From Lateolabrax maculatus (lineage: Eukaryota; Chordata; Actinopteri; Acropomatiformes; Lateolabracidae), in NCBI GenBank assembly GCA_031216445.1, contig CM062204.1, positions 12,702,501-12,766,500 on the forward strand: a DNA stretch of 64,000 nt, given 5' to 3'. The translations under genes were made by a program, and so were the position numbers. Below the pieces are notes generated by a model. It searched no databases and was not told the DNA's origin. It saw nothing but the letters and a program-made list of their open reading frames with translations. The first letter of the stretch is position 1. The number at the start of each line of letters is the position of its first letter. Shown in pieces: positions 1 to 11,910 of the stretch.

Positions 1-2554
1 CTTACAGATCTGTAAACTGTCTTTTCACATCTCCAATAGTAAAAATGTTTATCTGTCTTATAGACAAGGCATTGAAGCTCTTGTCCTCTGACAAGTATAG
101 GTCTTGACAAAATAACAAAATCAGCAGCAGGGTGTGAAACGTCCCGACGTTCTTTAATAACTTTTCATCACATACTTTATTTTCACTACTGCCAACTCAG
201 TAATCAGTTTATCTCACCACTTAAATATCTTTTATTCATTTGTTTTATTATTTTCTTGATTGAATACTCCTTATTGACGACTCAGTCATTCATTTATTGG
301 TAGGCATTTAGCTATAAATAAATGTCATCCTCTATCAGCAAGAAGTTGTCTATGTGTGTTCTTTGAAGCTTAAGACTGATTCATTTTATTTATTTATTTT
401 CCTTAGGTAAAGGTGCCCCTACATTTTACAAGTGAAAATCAATCACCTACATTCTGTTTTGGCCTGAATGTTTCAACACGGCGTTTACTGATCTGGCAGT
501 AACAGCCTCAATACTCTATTCATGTGTCTTTTTAGCATTCATATTTTCCATGAAAGACAATGGTGCAACACTATCCGATGTATGTTTGTGAATTTTTTTT
601 CACACTTTTGAAAGATGAACAATTACTTTCTTTTACTGTTTAAATTTAGCATTAGTAAAAAGTATAATGCCTCTTTCTTTCCCCACATCTTCCACATGGC
701 AAGCAAAGATTTAAATTTGAACATCTACATTTCCATGAATACGATCATCTGTTTATGAAAATCATATAATTGAAAGCTCCAGAGAAGCTTCTAAATGGAC
801 CTTCAGGTAGGATTTTGGTTGATTGGTTTCAACAAAAGATCCTGATTATAACAGATTGCTTATTTAGCCTACTACTGGCTATTGGTGGTTTAACTCATTT
901 TAATATATATTTCCTTTTTGATTAGTGATAGACTTTTTCTGTACATCAACATTGGCCTGGTCACTTTTGTCTGTCTCTAATTAATTTCTATTGCTTTTGT
1001 AAGCACAAATAATTTATTCTGAAAGTCTGAAGGGCATCTAGTGTGACCTCAGTAGGATGAATATCAATGAGTAACATTTCGAGAATTTAAATGGCTTTAA
1101 ATTTTCAAGTTGTAATCGTCTAATCATTTTTTCCTTAGACCTTGAAGTACTGACTGAATCAATCAGTACTTATTCAGAGAACATATAGCACCAGAGCACT
1201 GAAACAGCGTGATAAATGACCACTGAAGTTGAATTTATTATCAATTTGCTCTCCATGATCAATTAACTTGGGTTTGGTGTTTAAAGTACCATTTTACTAT
1301 GACTTTTGTCACTCACCGGCATGAAGAAGCACCATTTTCAGGCCACACAATTTAATACACAGACAGATATGTTGTAATCCGTCACTTTTTTAATGCCTTG
1401 AGGCTTCAATGATTTTACTAATGGTATGTGATCCTTAACCTTTTTCTAATAATATGTATTTCAAATAATTTATTCTTCTGATAATAATTGTGTTTTTAGT
1501 TCTCCCCATAAGAAGAAATTTAGAAATTGATTTGTCTATATAAGGGAAGTGAAATAATTGACAGAAACCAATTTTTTAGGTTGATTTTTTTCCCAAAAAC
1601 TTGTTATCTAAATTTTATTCTAATTGTAACCAGAGTGGACAGAAATAATTAAGTTATCTTGCAGTCGACATTAGGAAAATAAACTAAGCCCAAGTAAATC
1701 ATTCTTGTTGGGTGTTGGCTTCTCCAAGACTCAGCTACAAGGATCAAAGCAAACAAACTATTCCTGCACCAATTTCAAAGAATACACAGGACAGTTTCAG
1801 AATAAACACCTTCGACAGCAGTCGTGACACTAGTTGCTGGCTCGTAGTCAGCAGTTAAACCATTATTTGTAATGAAAATTACACTGATAAGCATTTTGTG
1901 TGGTGACCCTTTGCTTTTCGTTTTGACATGGTTTTATTTAATTATCTATTTGATTTAATACATTTTCTAGACGTTAAAAGAACAGTAAAAACTTTGAGCC
2001 ATTGTAGCCCATTTTTCATGGATTAACTTTTTGGGGGGAAAAACAAAAATTCTTGTCAAGACTATGTGTTTACTATTCTCTGGAAAAAACAGCTAGCCTC
2101 AAAATATCCAATAGAAAGCTAACTTCCCTCTTTTTTTATGTCCAGTGCTAATAGCATTAGTATTAGTTGTTTTGGTAGACAAATGTTCACACTTAATTTC
2201 TGTCTGCTAACAGTCTAAACAAGAGTCATCTTAAAAATATGTTTGTAACAGCTAATCAAACATTATTTTTCAGTTAACTCTATAATGTAAATGTTTACTA
2301 CAGATAGCAAAGTTAATCTAGTTGATCATAGGCTTTAAGGAAAACTATCTGTGACCAATCAAGAAAAATCTTAACACACTAAAAAAAAAAGTGCAGTTTT
2401 TCTTTTTTAATTGCTGCAGCATTTACAGTTAAAACGTATTTTTACTTTATGCTTGTATATGGATCTTAGCAGAGGCCTGTGGTTCCCAGAGGCAATGCTC
2501 ATCTCCTTCCTACCTGTGCCTTGCTTCCTCCCACCATGCTACTTGCATCATGCA
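1..2554. other. AT-rich unique non-coding sequence
   Basis: No open frame of 60 codons or more occurs here on either strand, and I recognise no repeat family. The stretch holds short A and T runs and one small palindrome (1146-1170, 12-nt arms with one mismatch around a single base). It is compatible with intron or intergenic DNA. Confidence 0.6.
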
Positions 2555-2738
2555 TCATGTATGTGGATCCTCCTCTTCGCATAGCACAACTAAATCTGGC
2601 AGTTTATTCATTAAGTCAGGTAGTAACCCCAGGCAGTCAATAGCATGGCCTTGCAATATCAAAAGCGCTCTATATAGTCGGATACCTCTGTCTGTGTTTG
2701 ATAAACCATGAGAAACCTCCCAGTTTCCTTGTACATAA
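2555..2738 (-). CDS. Candidate terminal coding exon, unknown protein
   Basis: On the minus strand a 26-base uninterrupted pyrimidine tract (plus-strand purines 2741-2766) runs into CAG at 2739-2741, a strong 3' splice site. From 2738 the frame stays open for 60 codons and stops with TGA at 2555. The exon would start with the third base of a codon (phase 2). The predicted peptide contains GNWEVSHGLSN, a leucine-rich helical-looking middle (RALLILQGHAIDCLGLLPDL) and an acidic tail CEEEDPHT. I do not recognise the protein. No AATAAA signal lies close downstream on the minus strand. The string at about 2663-2678 resembles a retroposon tail (AAAGCGCTCTATA), which argues for caution. A chance open frame behind a purine tract is the main alternative. 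Confidence 0.25.
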
Positions 2739-2766
2739 CTGAAAGAGAAGAAAAGAAGAGAAGAAA

Positions 2767-4305
2767 TATCACTGCACTGTGGAGGGCTGTTGACTTTTCC
2801 AAGACTATTAATTAAAAGCCAATATTGATTTGGCCATTTCATCACACTTCACCATTAGTTCTTAGCACCATTAACTAACTTGATCAAAACTGTAACCAAG
2901 TGTAGTGAGAGAACAAGAACAATGCAATGTTGTTCCTTTTCTGTCTGAAAAGCATCCCTGCAATTTGTCATCTTAACATGGCAGAATGGAGTCGTTTTAC
3001 TGATTTGGTAGATCAGGTTTAATGGTGACACAAAACAGTTTATACGGCAATACATCATGCCCTGGCAATGCTACAATGTACCCAGGGTCTGAAATTAGCA
3101 ACCACCTTATGCGGTTAAATTGTTGGCAGTGCAACTGCTATTTAAAGCAACCCCATTGGCCATAAAACCTTCTTTGTTTTGACTGACAGTCGAAGTTCAC
3201 CGAATTCTAATCAATAACACCAAGGAAAGACTTGTTACTGTATTAACACCAACTACCTCACATATCAATTTCCCAGTCTGTTTGGGACTTCAGCATCATA
3301 AAGGTGAACAAAAGCAATTAGAGATGCAGACTAAAGTCTGAGACAGTAGGTGGGTTTCCATCCATATACATTTTTTTCAATTTGAGCATAAAAAACTTCA
3401 AAGGAAACTCTGGAAATTTGAAAAAATCTTGAAATATCTCAAAAAAGGTTTTATGCTTGGCTGAACTTGAAAGGCTGGTGTATTGATTAAAGCAAGATGC
3501 AACAACGTTTAATGAAAAAAGATTTAGCATATTAATGATGATGTTCAATGCAAGGCAAGTGACTTCAATGTCACACAAAATACAAACTTTTCACCTTTTG
3601 GCAAGAAACGCTGTTTTGAGCCTCCTGACTTGTCACAAACGGCAAAAAAGGTCAGATCTAAATGTTATTCCATCATTTAGGGCACAGATTTCAGGAGTGG
3701 CAGATAACATTTCTGAGTGGCATTCCACAGTGGCAGGCAGTGAGAAAAGTTAATTTCGGACCCTGAGTGTACCATACGTGAGCTGCTGGAAACAGCATTG
3801 AAGAAAATTACCAGGTGCTGAATTGGGCTGTAGTTAGCTGGTAGAAGAGTCTAAGCTTTTAATCATTAAAGGGCATTGCTTTTTTTACCCTTTAGAATGA
3901 TTCCGTTCCTCAAGTCTAAAATGAGTGCTCTACAATACCAAACCATGTACCATACACCAAAAATGTACAATTTGTATCTAATGTATGTACTGATCAACAG
4001 CCAAACAAGCACATGTGGTAGTTGACAACTGAGCTTGTCCTGTTATGCTGGAAAGAAAAGACAAACAAATCCAATGTAACGAAAGAAAAAGAAAAAAAAT
4101 TCCAATGATGAAACAAAATATTTCTGATACATCTTTTCCAAGGACTTAAAGCATAGGAAGACAAACAATTGGACAACATAAATGCATTATAACACTTAAG
4201 TGGAGACCACATGGAGGTTACAGAGGATCTATTTAATAAGCACACAAGGCAAGGTGTTCTATAGCATCCTAAATGAATCAGAGTTCTCTGAAATCTGAAA
4301 GTGTA

Positions 4306-4306
<1 letters not shown>
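2767..4306. other. Non-coding; possible half of a fish MITE
   Basis: No gene is recognised. Open frames of 67, 86 and 72 codons show no domain or splice context. At 3349-3365 the sequence GGTGGGTTTCCATCCAT matches, from memory, the terminal repeat of a common fish miniature element, but I cannot find the opposite inverted end within a few hundred bases. Only one end may survive. Confidence 0.35.
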
Positions 4307-4368
<62 letters not shown>

Positions 4369-4369
4369 C
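4307..4369. repeat. Compound (GT)n-(GA)n microsatellite
   Basis: An uninterrupted GT run passes directly into a GA-rich run broken only by two AAA interruptions. It explains the Ser/Leu/His/Thr-rich open frame on the minus strand at 3994-4479, which is therefore not a gene. Confidence 0.95.
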
Positions 4370-7300
4370 AGAAATACTAGGTGATACAGATTATGGAAAG
4401 ATAATCTTAGTAATATCCTGGAGTCTGTTATGTACTGTTGTTTTCTAATCTTGTAGTTTGAGTGAGGTTCATTATTCAAGAGCTGTTACATTTCTCTTTG
4501 TGTTGGACGCAGCCAGATTTGAATGTCTGTGAGTATTTTAAACCTCCCCCAATCAGAGCCTTGCTTTAGTCAACTACAAGTAGTCCTTTGATTAAAATAC
4601 CTGTTTGGCAGGGACATAACACCTCTCTCTATACAAAATATCCATATGTTACACTTCAAATGAGCAGTACAAATCTCAGTAGAATTATATCAACATACAT
4701 ACAGTATTATTTATATTAAATTCATATTGATCATAGAGTGAAAATCTAGAAAAGTGCTTCTGTCCTCCTATTAGTGATTTACACAAACTAATATGGGAAG
4801 CAGTGTAACAACTAAAAATCAGAATCCAAAAGATTTCTTTGTTTTTTAACAGAATGCAATAGATTCAAGTATTTGGCCACAACTACTCATACAATGCACA
4901 TATGATGAAAGAATGAATAAAATTTTATTTTATTTTATTTGACTAAGGTCTATCGGCAGATATCACTTAATAAAATGACTCATTATATTATATATGCACT
5001 CAATACAAAACAAGCAATATTTACAAAGATACAAGTCCACTGTAGTTTAAAAATATTCATATTCTGAAACTAGATTACTGTGTGCGCGCTTGCATGTGTG
5101 TTTGTTTGTGTGTCTGTGTGTGTGTGTGTTTCTGTGTCTGTGTTGCTGCTCGTCGCTGAAAGTTTGCCAAGGGAAATCCTTTTTCCTCTCTGCATTATAT
5201 CAATACTTGATCCCTTATGTCTTTGTCTCCACCCTCTCTGGTTGTCACTCCTTCTCCCTCTCTTCCCTGGTTGCCTGCTGCTCCAACTTGTCTGTCTTGC
5301 CTTTGTTTGCTTGCTTCTTGATCTTATTCTGTCTTTTGTCTTCCCTTTTTAAGGGGAATTTATTTTTTGAAATGAGCCATCTGTCAGGACTAATGTGTAC
5401 ATATATCTACTTTGATATGATACCTGATCTGTTTGTGAGTGTGTATGTGAAAAAGAGATGTTTATTATTTATTTTGTTTACTCTCGGAGGAGCATTTCAA
5501 GTGCTACTGAGATGTTGTTACCTGTAAAATAATACCAGTATTAATATTCAATGTCTGTGGATGACTTATGTGACTTTTGTGAACATTGTTACAAATCAAT
5601 GCGTGGGTCACCCATGCGTTACTCCCTCTTAGGGAGGCTCATCTTTGTTAGGTGAAACTAAATGGCTGGCTACAGTATGTGTGACGTAGGTCGCACATGT
5701 CTGTCTGCAGTGCTATAATAGAGTTTAGCAATGGCAAGGACTGTAGTGCAAAGTTAACTGGATATTTCCAAATTGTAAAAATCAGGGAAAAAAATTGCAA
5801 AATAATATTTTTTTTAAATATTTTTTTATTTATCCGATTACTGATCTGTAACTATCACCTTTCTCTTTTTCCCTTCACAATCGTGCCGCTGTATGTTGAT
5901 GACAGTATTGTATGTAGACATGCTCTGCTATAGGGCACACAGAACATGAATGTAATCATCATTTGTTTAAATGTGCGAGCCCCATCAGGAGGCTCGCCAT
6001 GAGACTGAGGAGAATCAACAAGTGATGGTGACAGAGGACAGTCTGTCTCTGCCTTTGTTTACTTGCAGTGTTTTGATGTGGGCAGTTAATATTACATGAT
6101 CATCACAACGTTTTGATTAAAACCACAAGTACTGTCACTATGGTGATTACAGAATACTGCTGTTATCTCTGCAGGGGACATGCCAATTGTGTTCTGGCAC
6201 AGTGTACAAAGGCAATGTGTTATTACAGTTGTATTAATATTTAATCAAAAAGCTCCATACAAAGCATTATCAGTACTGTAATCATGTCTCAAGCTCACAA
6301 ACCTGTCTCTTAATCATTTTATGAATGATGGCTTTATATTTGATTTTTGATTTTTATTTTGTGGTCAATTGGTTAAATATTACAATTTATGTCCTTGCTA
6401 AAGGATGGCAAGGAGTGTGCAACCACTTTCTCACATAAGGCAAATGCACCTGATAAAATTCAGCCTTAGTTCTTAAGACACATTGCACAATAGCAATATC
6501 TTTGAGCTGGAATGCACATGGGAATCTGATTTGAAATTGAAATGCTTTTTGGAATTACGTACATAGAGCAGAGGATGGAAACAACCATAAACCCAGCACT
6601 TTTGGAACACCATATCTTTGCAGCAAAGATCTATTGCACAGTGTAGCCTTCTCAAGTGTTGCGAGGCTGTATATGTTCGTGCATGTGGTGAAGTCTTTAG
6701 TGGTCTCTCTCTCTCTCTAAACACATCAAAGTGAAGCAGAAGCAATGGTAAGGTCTCTGCATCATGCCCGATAAGAGGAAGTTTCCATTAAGTCGCTTTG
6801 CCTCACAGGGATTAAAGAAAAATCTCCCCCTTCCTCCTCTTTAACACTCTTCCGCCTGTGCCTGTTTTCCCTCTTTTATACCATTTATTGGTGTGGTGAC
6901 ATCTCTTTTCCCACCCCTCCGATTTTAAACTCTAGGTCTTTATTCATTTGTTGCCACACTTTTCGGCATGAAAGACATCCGTCACATATGTGTCGAAGAG
7001 GTTTGGAACATTGTGCAACATCTGGTTGTCCCAGTCAGGATCTTTACGTGGCTTAAACAAACACTACTTGATTCAACATATTTACTCACATGCACTACCA
7101 GTGATTCACAGAAGACATAATAATGGAAATTACAGTTAAGCCATCTAGATACAGCCTTTGCATAAAAATGACCCTAAGGGTAACCACAGTTCTGAAGAAT
7201 CACAGCATCAAACTCTGTGTGGTGGCAGGCGGTAGATGATACAGTACAGCAGAGTTCCTCAAAAAGCCATGATTAATAGATTTCTTACAATCCTTACCAG

Positions 7301-8208
7301 GGGGGATCAGACTTTCACACAGTGCCACTGATCATGGTGCCAGTTGAACAGTGACCCATCCTTTGATCTTCGGCATCTACCTGACATGATCCCAGCACTT
7401 TGACAGTGCAAGCCATCTGTCATTTGCTCACCTATTGTTAGTTAATCTAAAGGGACAATGCCACTTGATCAGCCGGGAAAAAACATTGTCCTGCTAGTGC
7501 AGCTGAAACATGAATGAATTGATAAATACTAGTTGGCCTGATCACAGGCTTGTTATAGGAAGGTTAGTGGTCCAATTCCCATATTGGTATGACAAATCTT
7601 GGTGTGGAAGAATGGAAAAAACACCAAGGCATCTGGCCATCAGACTAGACTGTGGTTGTACTGGATACTTACAGGTGTGAAATGTGTGTAGTTGATGTGA
7701 GTTAAGGGCATTCCTGGGGTAAAAAAAATATTGCTCTCAGCAATACTTCCCTGGATAAATAAAGGTTTAAAACCATGTGTAAATGATACAAGTTGGCAAT
7801 TGCTGAGAAGTACACCTGCTGCTATACTATTTGCTTCATGTACTGTTGGCTTGAAATATTGATGCAATTTTTCATCCAGCTTTTGTAGCAGAAGCTGTGA
7901 ACAGGTCAGTCAGGTAAAAATGCATTACCTGATAGATGAGCTGGAACCTGGCATTGGAGTTCTACAGTATACCCCTGCATGGACATAATAGAAATGATGA
8001 AAAATCCTTCTCTTCTGTGATTTTTATTTATTTTTCTTTTACTTATAGTGAATACTTTGGCTTTAACACATACTACATGTATCATAATGTTACTTCCCTT
8101 AACAATCCATTACAAATGATCTCCCCCTTGCATAGTTTGCACTTAAAAAGTAATCAATGTTACATCAATCTTTTAGATTGGCTGCTGGATGACTTTAAGT
8201 CCTGGGGG
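4370..8208. other. Unique AT-rich non-coding sequence with simple repeats
   Basis: It contains a short (TTTTA)n run at 4921-4940 and a CT run at 6702-6718. Open frames of 60-145 codons are present, but the longest (5090-5527) lies in GT- and CT-rich simple sequence. At 5600-5622 a short imperfect inverted repeat (TGCGTGGGT / ACCCATGCG) occurs. No gene or repeat family is recognised with confidence. Confidence 0.5.
5081..5145. repeat. GT-rich imperfect microsatellite
   Basis: TGTGTG tracts are interrupted by TTTG and TCTG units. The two overlapping plus-strand frames here encode Cys/Val/Phe-rich low-complexity peptide and are artefacts of the repeat. Confidence 0.9.
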
Positions 8209-8969
8209 CAGTGGTTCCCATAGTAGATGAGGCAGCAACCTGGGGCTCCTTTAAAGGTACAATGGCTTTCTTGTAAAAAAACAAAAGAAATGTTTACATT
8301 TAAAGCAAAATGCATCTTGTGTATCCTCTCAGCCTAATAAACATGTTGAAGGACTTTCCTCATAAAACATTAGCAGATTTGATGTTTACTTGCTAAGACT
8401 CATCTTTGCTGCCTCTGTTGGCACGTTGCTACATTCCTTGCATGTTACCATGGTCAGCTGTCAATCAGTGGAACAGAGTGAAATCATTCACAGGACTGTG
8501 TCCACATGCAAACGAGATACTAATAAAATGGGGATCCACTCTTAAAAGCGTCGCTTCATAGCACTACTAGTGGTCAAAACCTCCACAGGGATCTTTTAAA
8601 GAAAAGGGCAAAACAATTACTTAAATTATGTTTTTGTGATTAACCTACTTTAACTTCATTTTAAAACAAATCAAAAGTAAAGGAATAAGCAAAATACATT
8701 GTAATCACTATTTTATTTTTATTTTTTAAGTGCTAGTAATGCAAAACACTTTCTGGCTTGTATGTTTTCCAAGTACAAAGCATTCAGAAATAATGACTGT
8801 CAACAAACAATGGAAAGCTGTGCCATTGTAAATATGGTCAAATAAATGCTGTTATATCAGAACACAGTCTGAGATGACCAAGTCTGGGAGACTTGGGGGT
8901 GGTAAGGCTATATTAAAAAGAAATGACTATGGATGGGTGCTGTGGTTTAAAACTGTTTGGTAACCACTG
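8209..8969. mobile_element. Old hAT-Charlie-like non-autonomous element (candidate)
   Basis: The left end reads CAGTGGTTCCCA at 8209-8220, and its inverted counterpart TGGTAACCACTG lies at 8958-8969, giving ends typical of hAT (Charlie-type) elements. Just inside the left end is AACCTGGGGCTCCTTTAAAGG (about 8239), and inside the right end AGACTTGGGGGT (8889). Both fit, from memory, the internal parts of a widespread fish Charlie-like repeat. Flanking 8-mers (CCTGGGGG and CACTGGGC) are only a poor target duplication, so the copy is old or the boundary is slightly off. No transposase is encoded between the ends. Confidence 0.45.
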
Positions 8970-9541
8970 CACTGGGCCCACAAGTATTTGTCTTGTTTCC
9001 CTCATTGTGCTACTTCACCAAGCATTGTGATTATTAATTGTTATGGCAGAAAATTGTCAATGATCATAACTCCATCACCTCATTGCTTCACCACTAAAAT
9101 TCAAGAGATAAAATAGAATAAAACTCACAAACTCAGCTAACCTAATTGTTTTCATGGGCTGCATCCTGTGACAAACATCCAAGTGTTTTTCAAATCTGCG
9201 AGGAAAGCAGTGACTTCAGATGAGAAGATTATCCTCTTTATGTCCTTAATTCATTTAACCTGCACGGCTCATTTGGAGAACATATCACCCATGGTGATTA
9301 GATTAAAGGTATAAATCGAGGATTTGTCATATGAAAGTTGAGAATTACCTTATATTCTGTCTTATTTTCTGCATGAGACAAGGAAGTATTTAAAGTTTAT
9401 AGAGTGAGGTTGTCATGCAGTGCAGGATTTTCTGAGTTAATGTTTGTATTGGAGATAATTACAGTTTTTTCATATAAAGTGTATTCATGTCAGGTTTATT
9501 GACGAAAAGTGAATTCTGCCACATAACTCATCCCTGTTGTA

Positions 9542-9735
9542 ACACAACTGAAAACCTTTCACACATAAAAGCATTTAACTTGTATGTGTGAGAGGTTTGT
9601 GTGTGTAAAAGCATTTAACTTGTATGTGTGAGAGGTTTTCAGTTGTGTATGTAAAAGCATTTAACTTGTGTGTATAAGAGTATTTCAGTTGTGTGTGTAA
9701 AGCATTTCACTTGTATGTTTGAGTGTTTCAGTTGT
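9542..9735. repeat. Minisatellite with inverted flank
   Basis: The motif AAAAGCATTTAACTTGT followed by GTGTGAGAG-type sequence starts at 9567, 9607, 9653 and, with one A lost, 9699, giving periods of 40, 46 and 46 bases. Later units decay. The bases 9542-9566 are the inverted complement of 9624-9648 (25-bp arms, one mismatch), so the first repeat units sit in the loop of a potential hairpin. Confidence 0.85.
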
Positions 9736-11674
9736 ATATGTGACCATATCAGGTTTTCAGAATAGTATGTGAATGAGGTTGGTTGCATATGTGTATGTGA
9801 GAGGAAAACTACATGTAAATGTGCCAAGTAATTCTGAATAATGTCCCGAACGGCCCCTCATACAACTAACATAATAAAACATCAAGTTGTGAAAACATAA
9901 GCTAACATTCATATAGTAATAATGAAGAAGAACACTTAATATTATACTTGACGATATTCAAGCTGTTTAGAGAAATGTTCACAAACTGAATTATACCGGT
10001 ATATTCAGTCACACTTCAGCCACTTACCCCAACAGTATATACTACCTTCATCATACTATGATATTCCAACTCTGGAAAAGGGAATTACTGCAGATCTAAA
10101 CAAAGTAGCGTGACTATTAGCTGATGATTCAGCTGATGAACAATTCCATGTTCCACTTCAGTAGAAGTCAAAGAAATGTTGTTGAAATGGCCCATGCATA
10201 TACACCAAAAAACATAGTAATGACAAATCAGCCATGGTGTAAATGTCATAGGTTAATAATGTTCTTCCTGAGAGCGTCTCCTGTTTTGTCCAAATTGTCT
10301 CATTGCAGTATGATGACAACAGCATTAGCTTGGGGCTTTATGGTCTCTGTAAGCACGGAAATAATTTGAAAGTTTCTGGTCCCAGAGTTATATTAGAAAT
10401 ATAATTACACCAGACAATAGACTAGAGTGATGCATCACACAGTGTTAAAGAGATTAACCTGCTGACTCCTGAAACATAAAAAATATCAAGACCTTTACCA
10501 CTGCTATTTGCACCATCCAGCATAAATCAATATGTGTACATGTTAATGCATCATGCATAATACATTGTGTTATGTATTGTGTGTACAGTACCAGCACTTG
10601 TAATTTCTTCAGTTGTGTTAATGCATTTATGTTTTATTGTGCCGTGCTGCCATTTTCTCTTGTGAAACAATAAAGATCTGATATGAACACATGATTTGTA
10701 ATGGATAAAAATAAAATTAAGTATGAAGATTTGGGTGCAGTCCTTAAGTTTTAGTCTTTTTCAGCAAAAAAAAATTATGCTACGTAGGCTTCAAAACTTA
10801 AATGCGTTTCCACATTAGTCTCTACATTATTATAGTGTCTTTACATTATTGTAACCGGGTGGTAAATCTATTCAAGTATAAGTTCTCACTTAGGTTTAGT
10901 ATGTTTCTAAAGGTTGTATAAATGCATGTGTTCTTTGTTGTTTTCTTTTGAGTGTAACATTGTTTAAATCGCAGCAGAATTTGAAGCAAATTGTAAGTAA
11001 CAATTGCTAAGGCGGACTTTGGTCAAAAGGTGGCAGCATTGAGTAATATTATTGTTATTACACCGCCAAGTGCATGATGGTCTTTTTTTTTTTTTTAATG
11101 TGAACGGCATGGAGCTTTGCAGGATGGTGTGTGAAGTAGTAGGCACTACTGGAATTTATGTCCTGAAAGGTTTGGCGCCACTGCATTCTCAGTTTCACGG
11201 TACAGGACAGTGTGTTGAATTGTGCAATCTCAAAAAAGTTTCACGTGGGTTTGGTGGAACTTGGAATTCATGTCTCACTGCTGTTTCCGTTTGGTTAAAT
11301 TTTTTGTTGGACACTGCAGCAAGCTGTGAAAGCACATTAGCTGTTTTCGAAGAGGACTGGATAGCTTACACACTGTTAAAATGACCTACTGCAGATGTGG
11401 TCGACAATAAAACTAAAGCTAAAGAACCCCCTGAAATAGTTGTGTTCTGTGTTGCATCTAATTCCAAGGGCTACATTACATATACAACGAAACGCTTCAA
11501 TCTCAGTTTTATCTCATCTTACTGAAGTATACTGAACCTAACTCATAAGCTACTGGTGGTTCGAATACATGATATGTACATTTCAAACTCTGTTTATGTT
11601 AGAGGTTTGGTCTTGAATATTAAATTTGTATGATATTGTCAGGGGAGCTGAGATCAGTCTTCAAAATTACATGT
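9736..11674. other. Non-coding, no gene recognised
   Basis: The sequence is AT-rich and contains open frames of 60-110 codons. The longest (11052-11384, plus) starts just before a T14 tract and has no recognisable domain. A B-box-like GGTTCGAATAC at 11558 lacks a convincing A box. Confidence 0.5.
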
Positions 11675-11910
11675 GTGGTTTAGCAGGCTGCTGCACCCAC
11701 GGTGTAAGACAGAACGTTTCCGTAGGTCTTTCATCCCCTCTGCCATCACACTGTTTAATCATTATGTGCAATAATTTGTATACTGCGTCAATTTTTTATT
11801 TTTTATATATATATATCTTATATTTCAACTTGTTATTTATCTACTCTATCTGCTGCTGTAACAAGTGAATTTCCCCAGTGTGAGATGAAGTCTTAGCTTA
11901 TCTTATCTTA
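11675..11910 (+). mobile_element. 3' end of an L2/Rex1-type LINE
   Basis: The strings GCAGGCTGCTGCACCCACGG and TCATCCCCTCTGCCATCACA, followed by GCTGCTGTAACAAGTGAATT and TTCCCCAGTGTGAGAT, match the end of the reverse-transcriptase frame and the 3' UTR of common fish LINEs, as I remember them. The copy ends in CTTATCTTATCTTA, the pentameric tail expected of such elements. The usual AATAAAGT before the tail has mutated to GATGAAGT. It is 5'-truncated and carries no functional coding sequence. The minus-strand reverse-transcriptase fragment at 28571-28985 belongs to the same broad clade. Confidence 0.75.

Noticed and set aside
1146..1170. Small palindrome AGTACTGACTGA / TCAATCAGTACT
   Set aside because: Arms of 12 with one mismatch are plausible by chance in an AT-rich 64-kb window; noted in the block description only.
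3994..4479. 161-codon minus-strand frame with Ser/Leu and His/Thr runs
   Set aside because: The runs are a translation of the (GT)n(GA)n microsatellite; no domain on either side.
5090..5527. 145-codon plus-strand Cys/Phe/Leu-rich frame that could suggest a membrane protein
   Set aside because: It is driven by GT- and CT-rich simple sequence, overlaps another frame of the same kind, and has no splice or promoter context.
7500..7640. Possible tRNA-derived SINE (GGTCCAATTCCC as a B box)
   Set aside because: The B box is degenerate and no matching A box at the right distance could be found.
11052..11384. 110-codon plus-strand frame
   Set aside because: Begins beside a T14 tract, has no recognised domain, and no splice-site pair or upstream signals support it.
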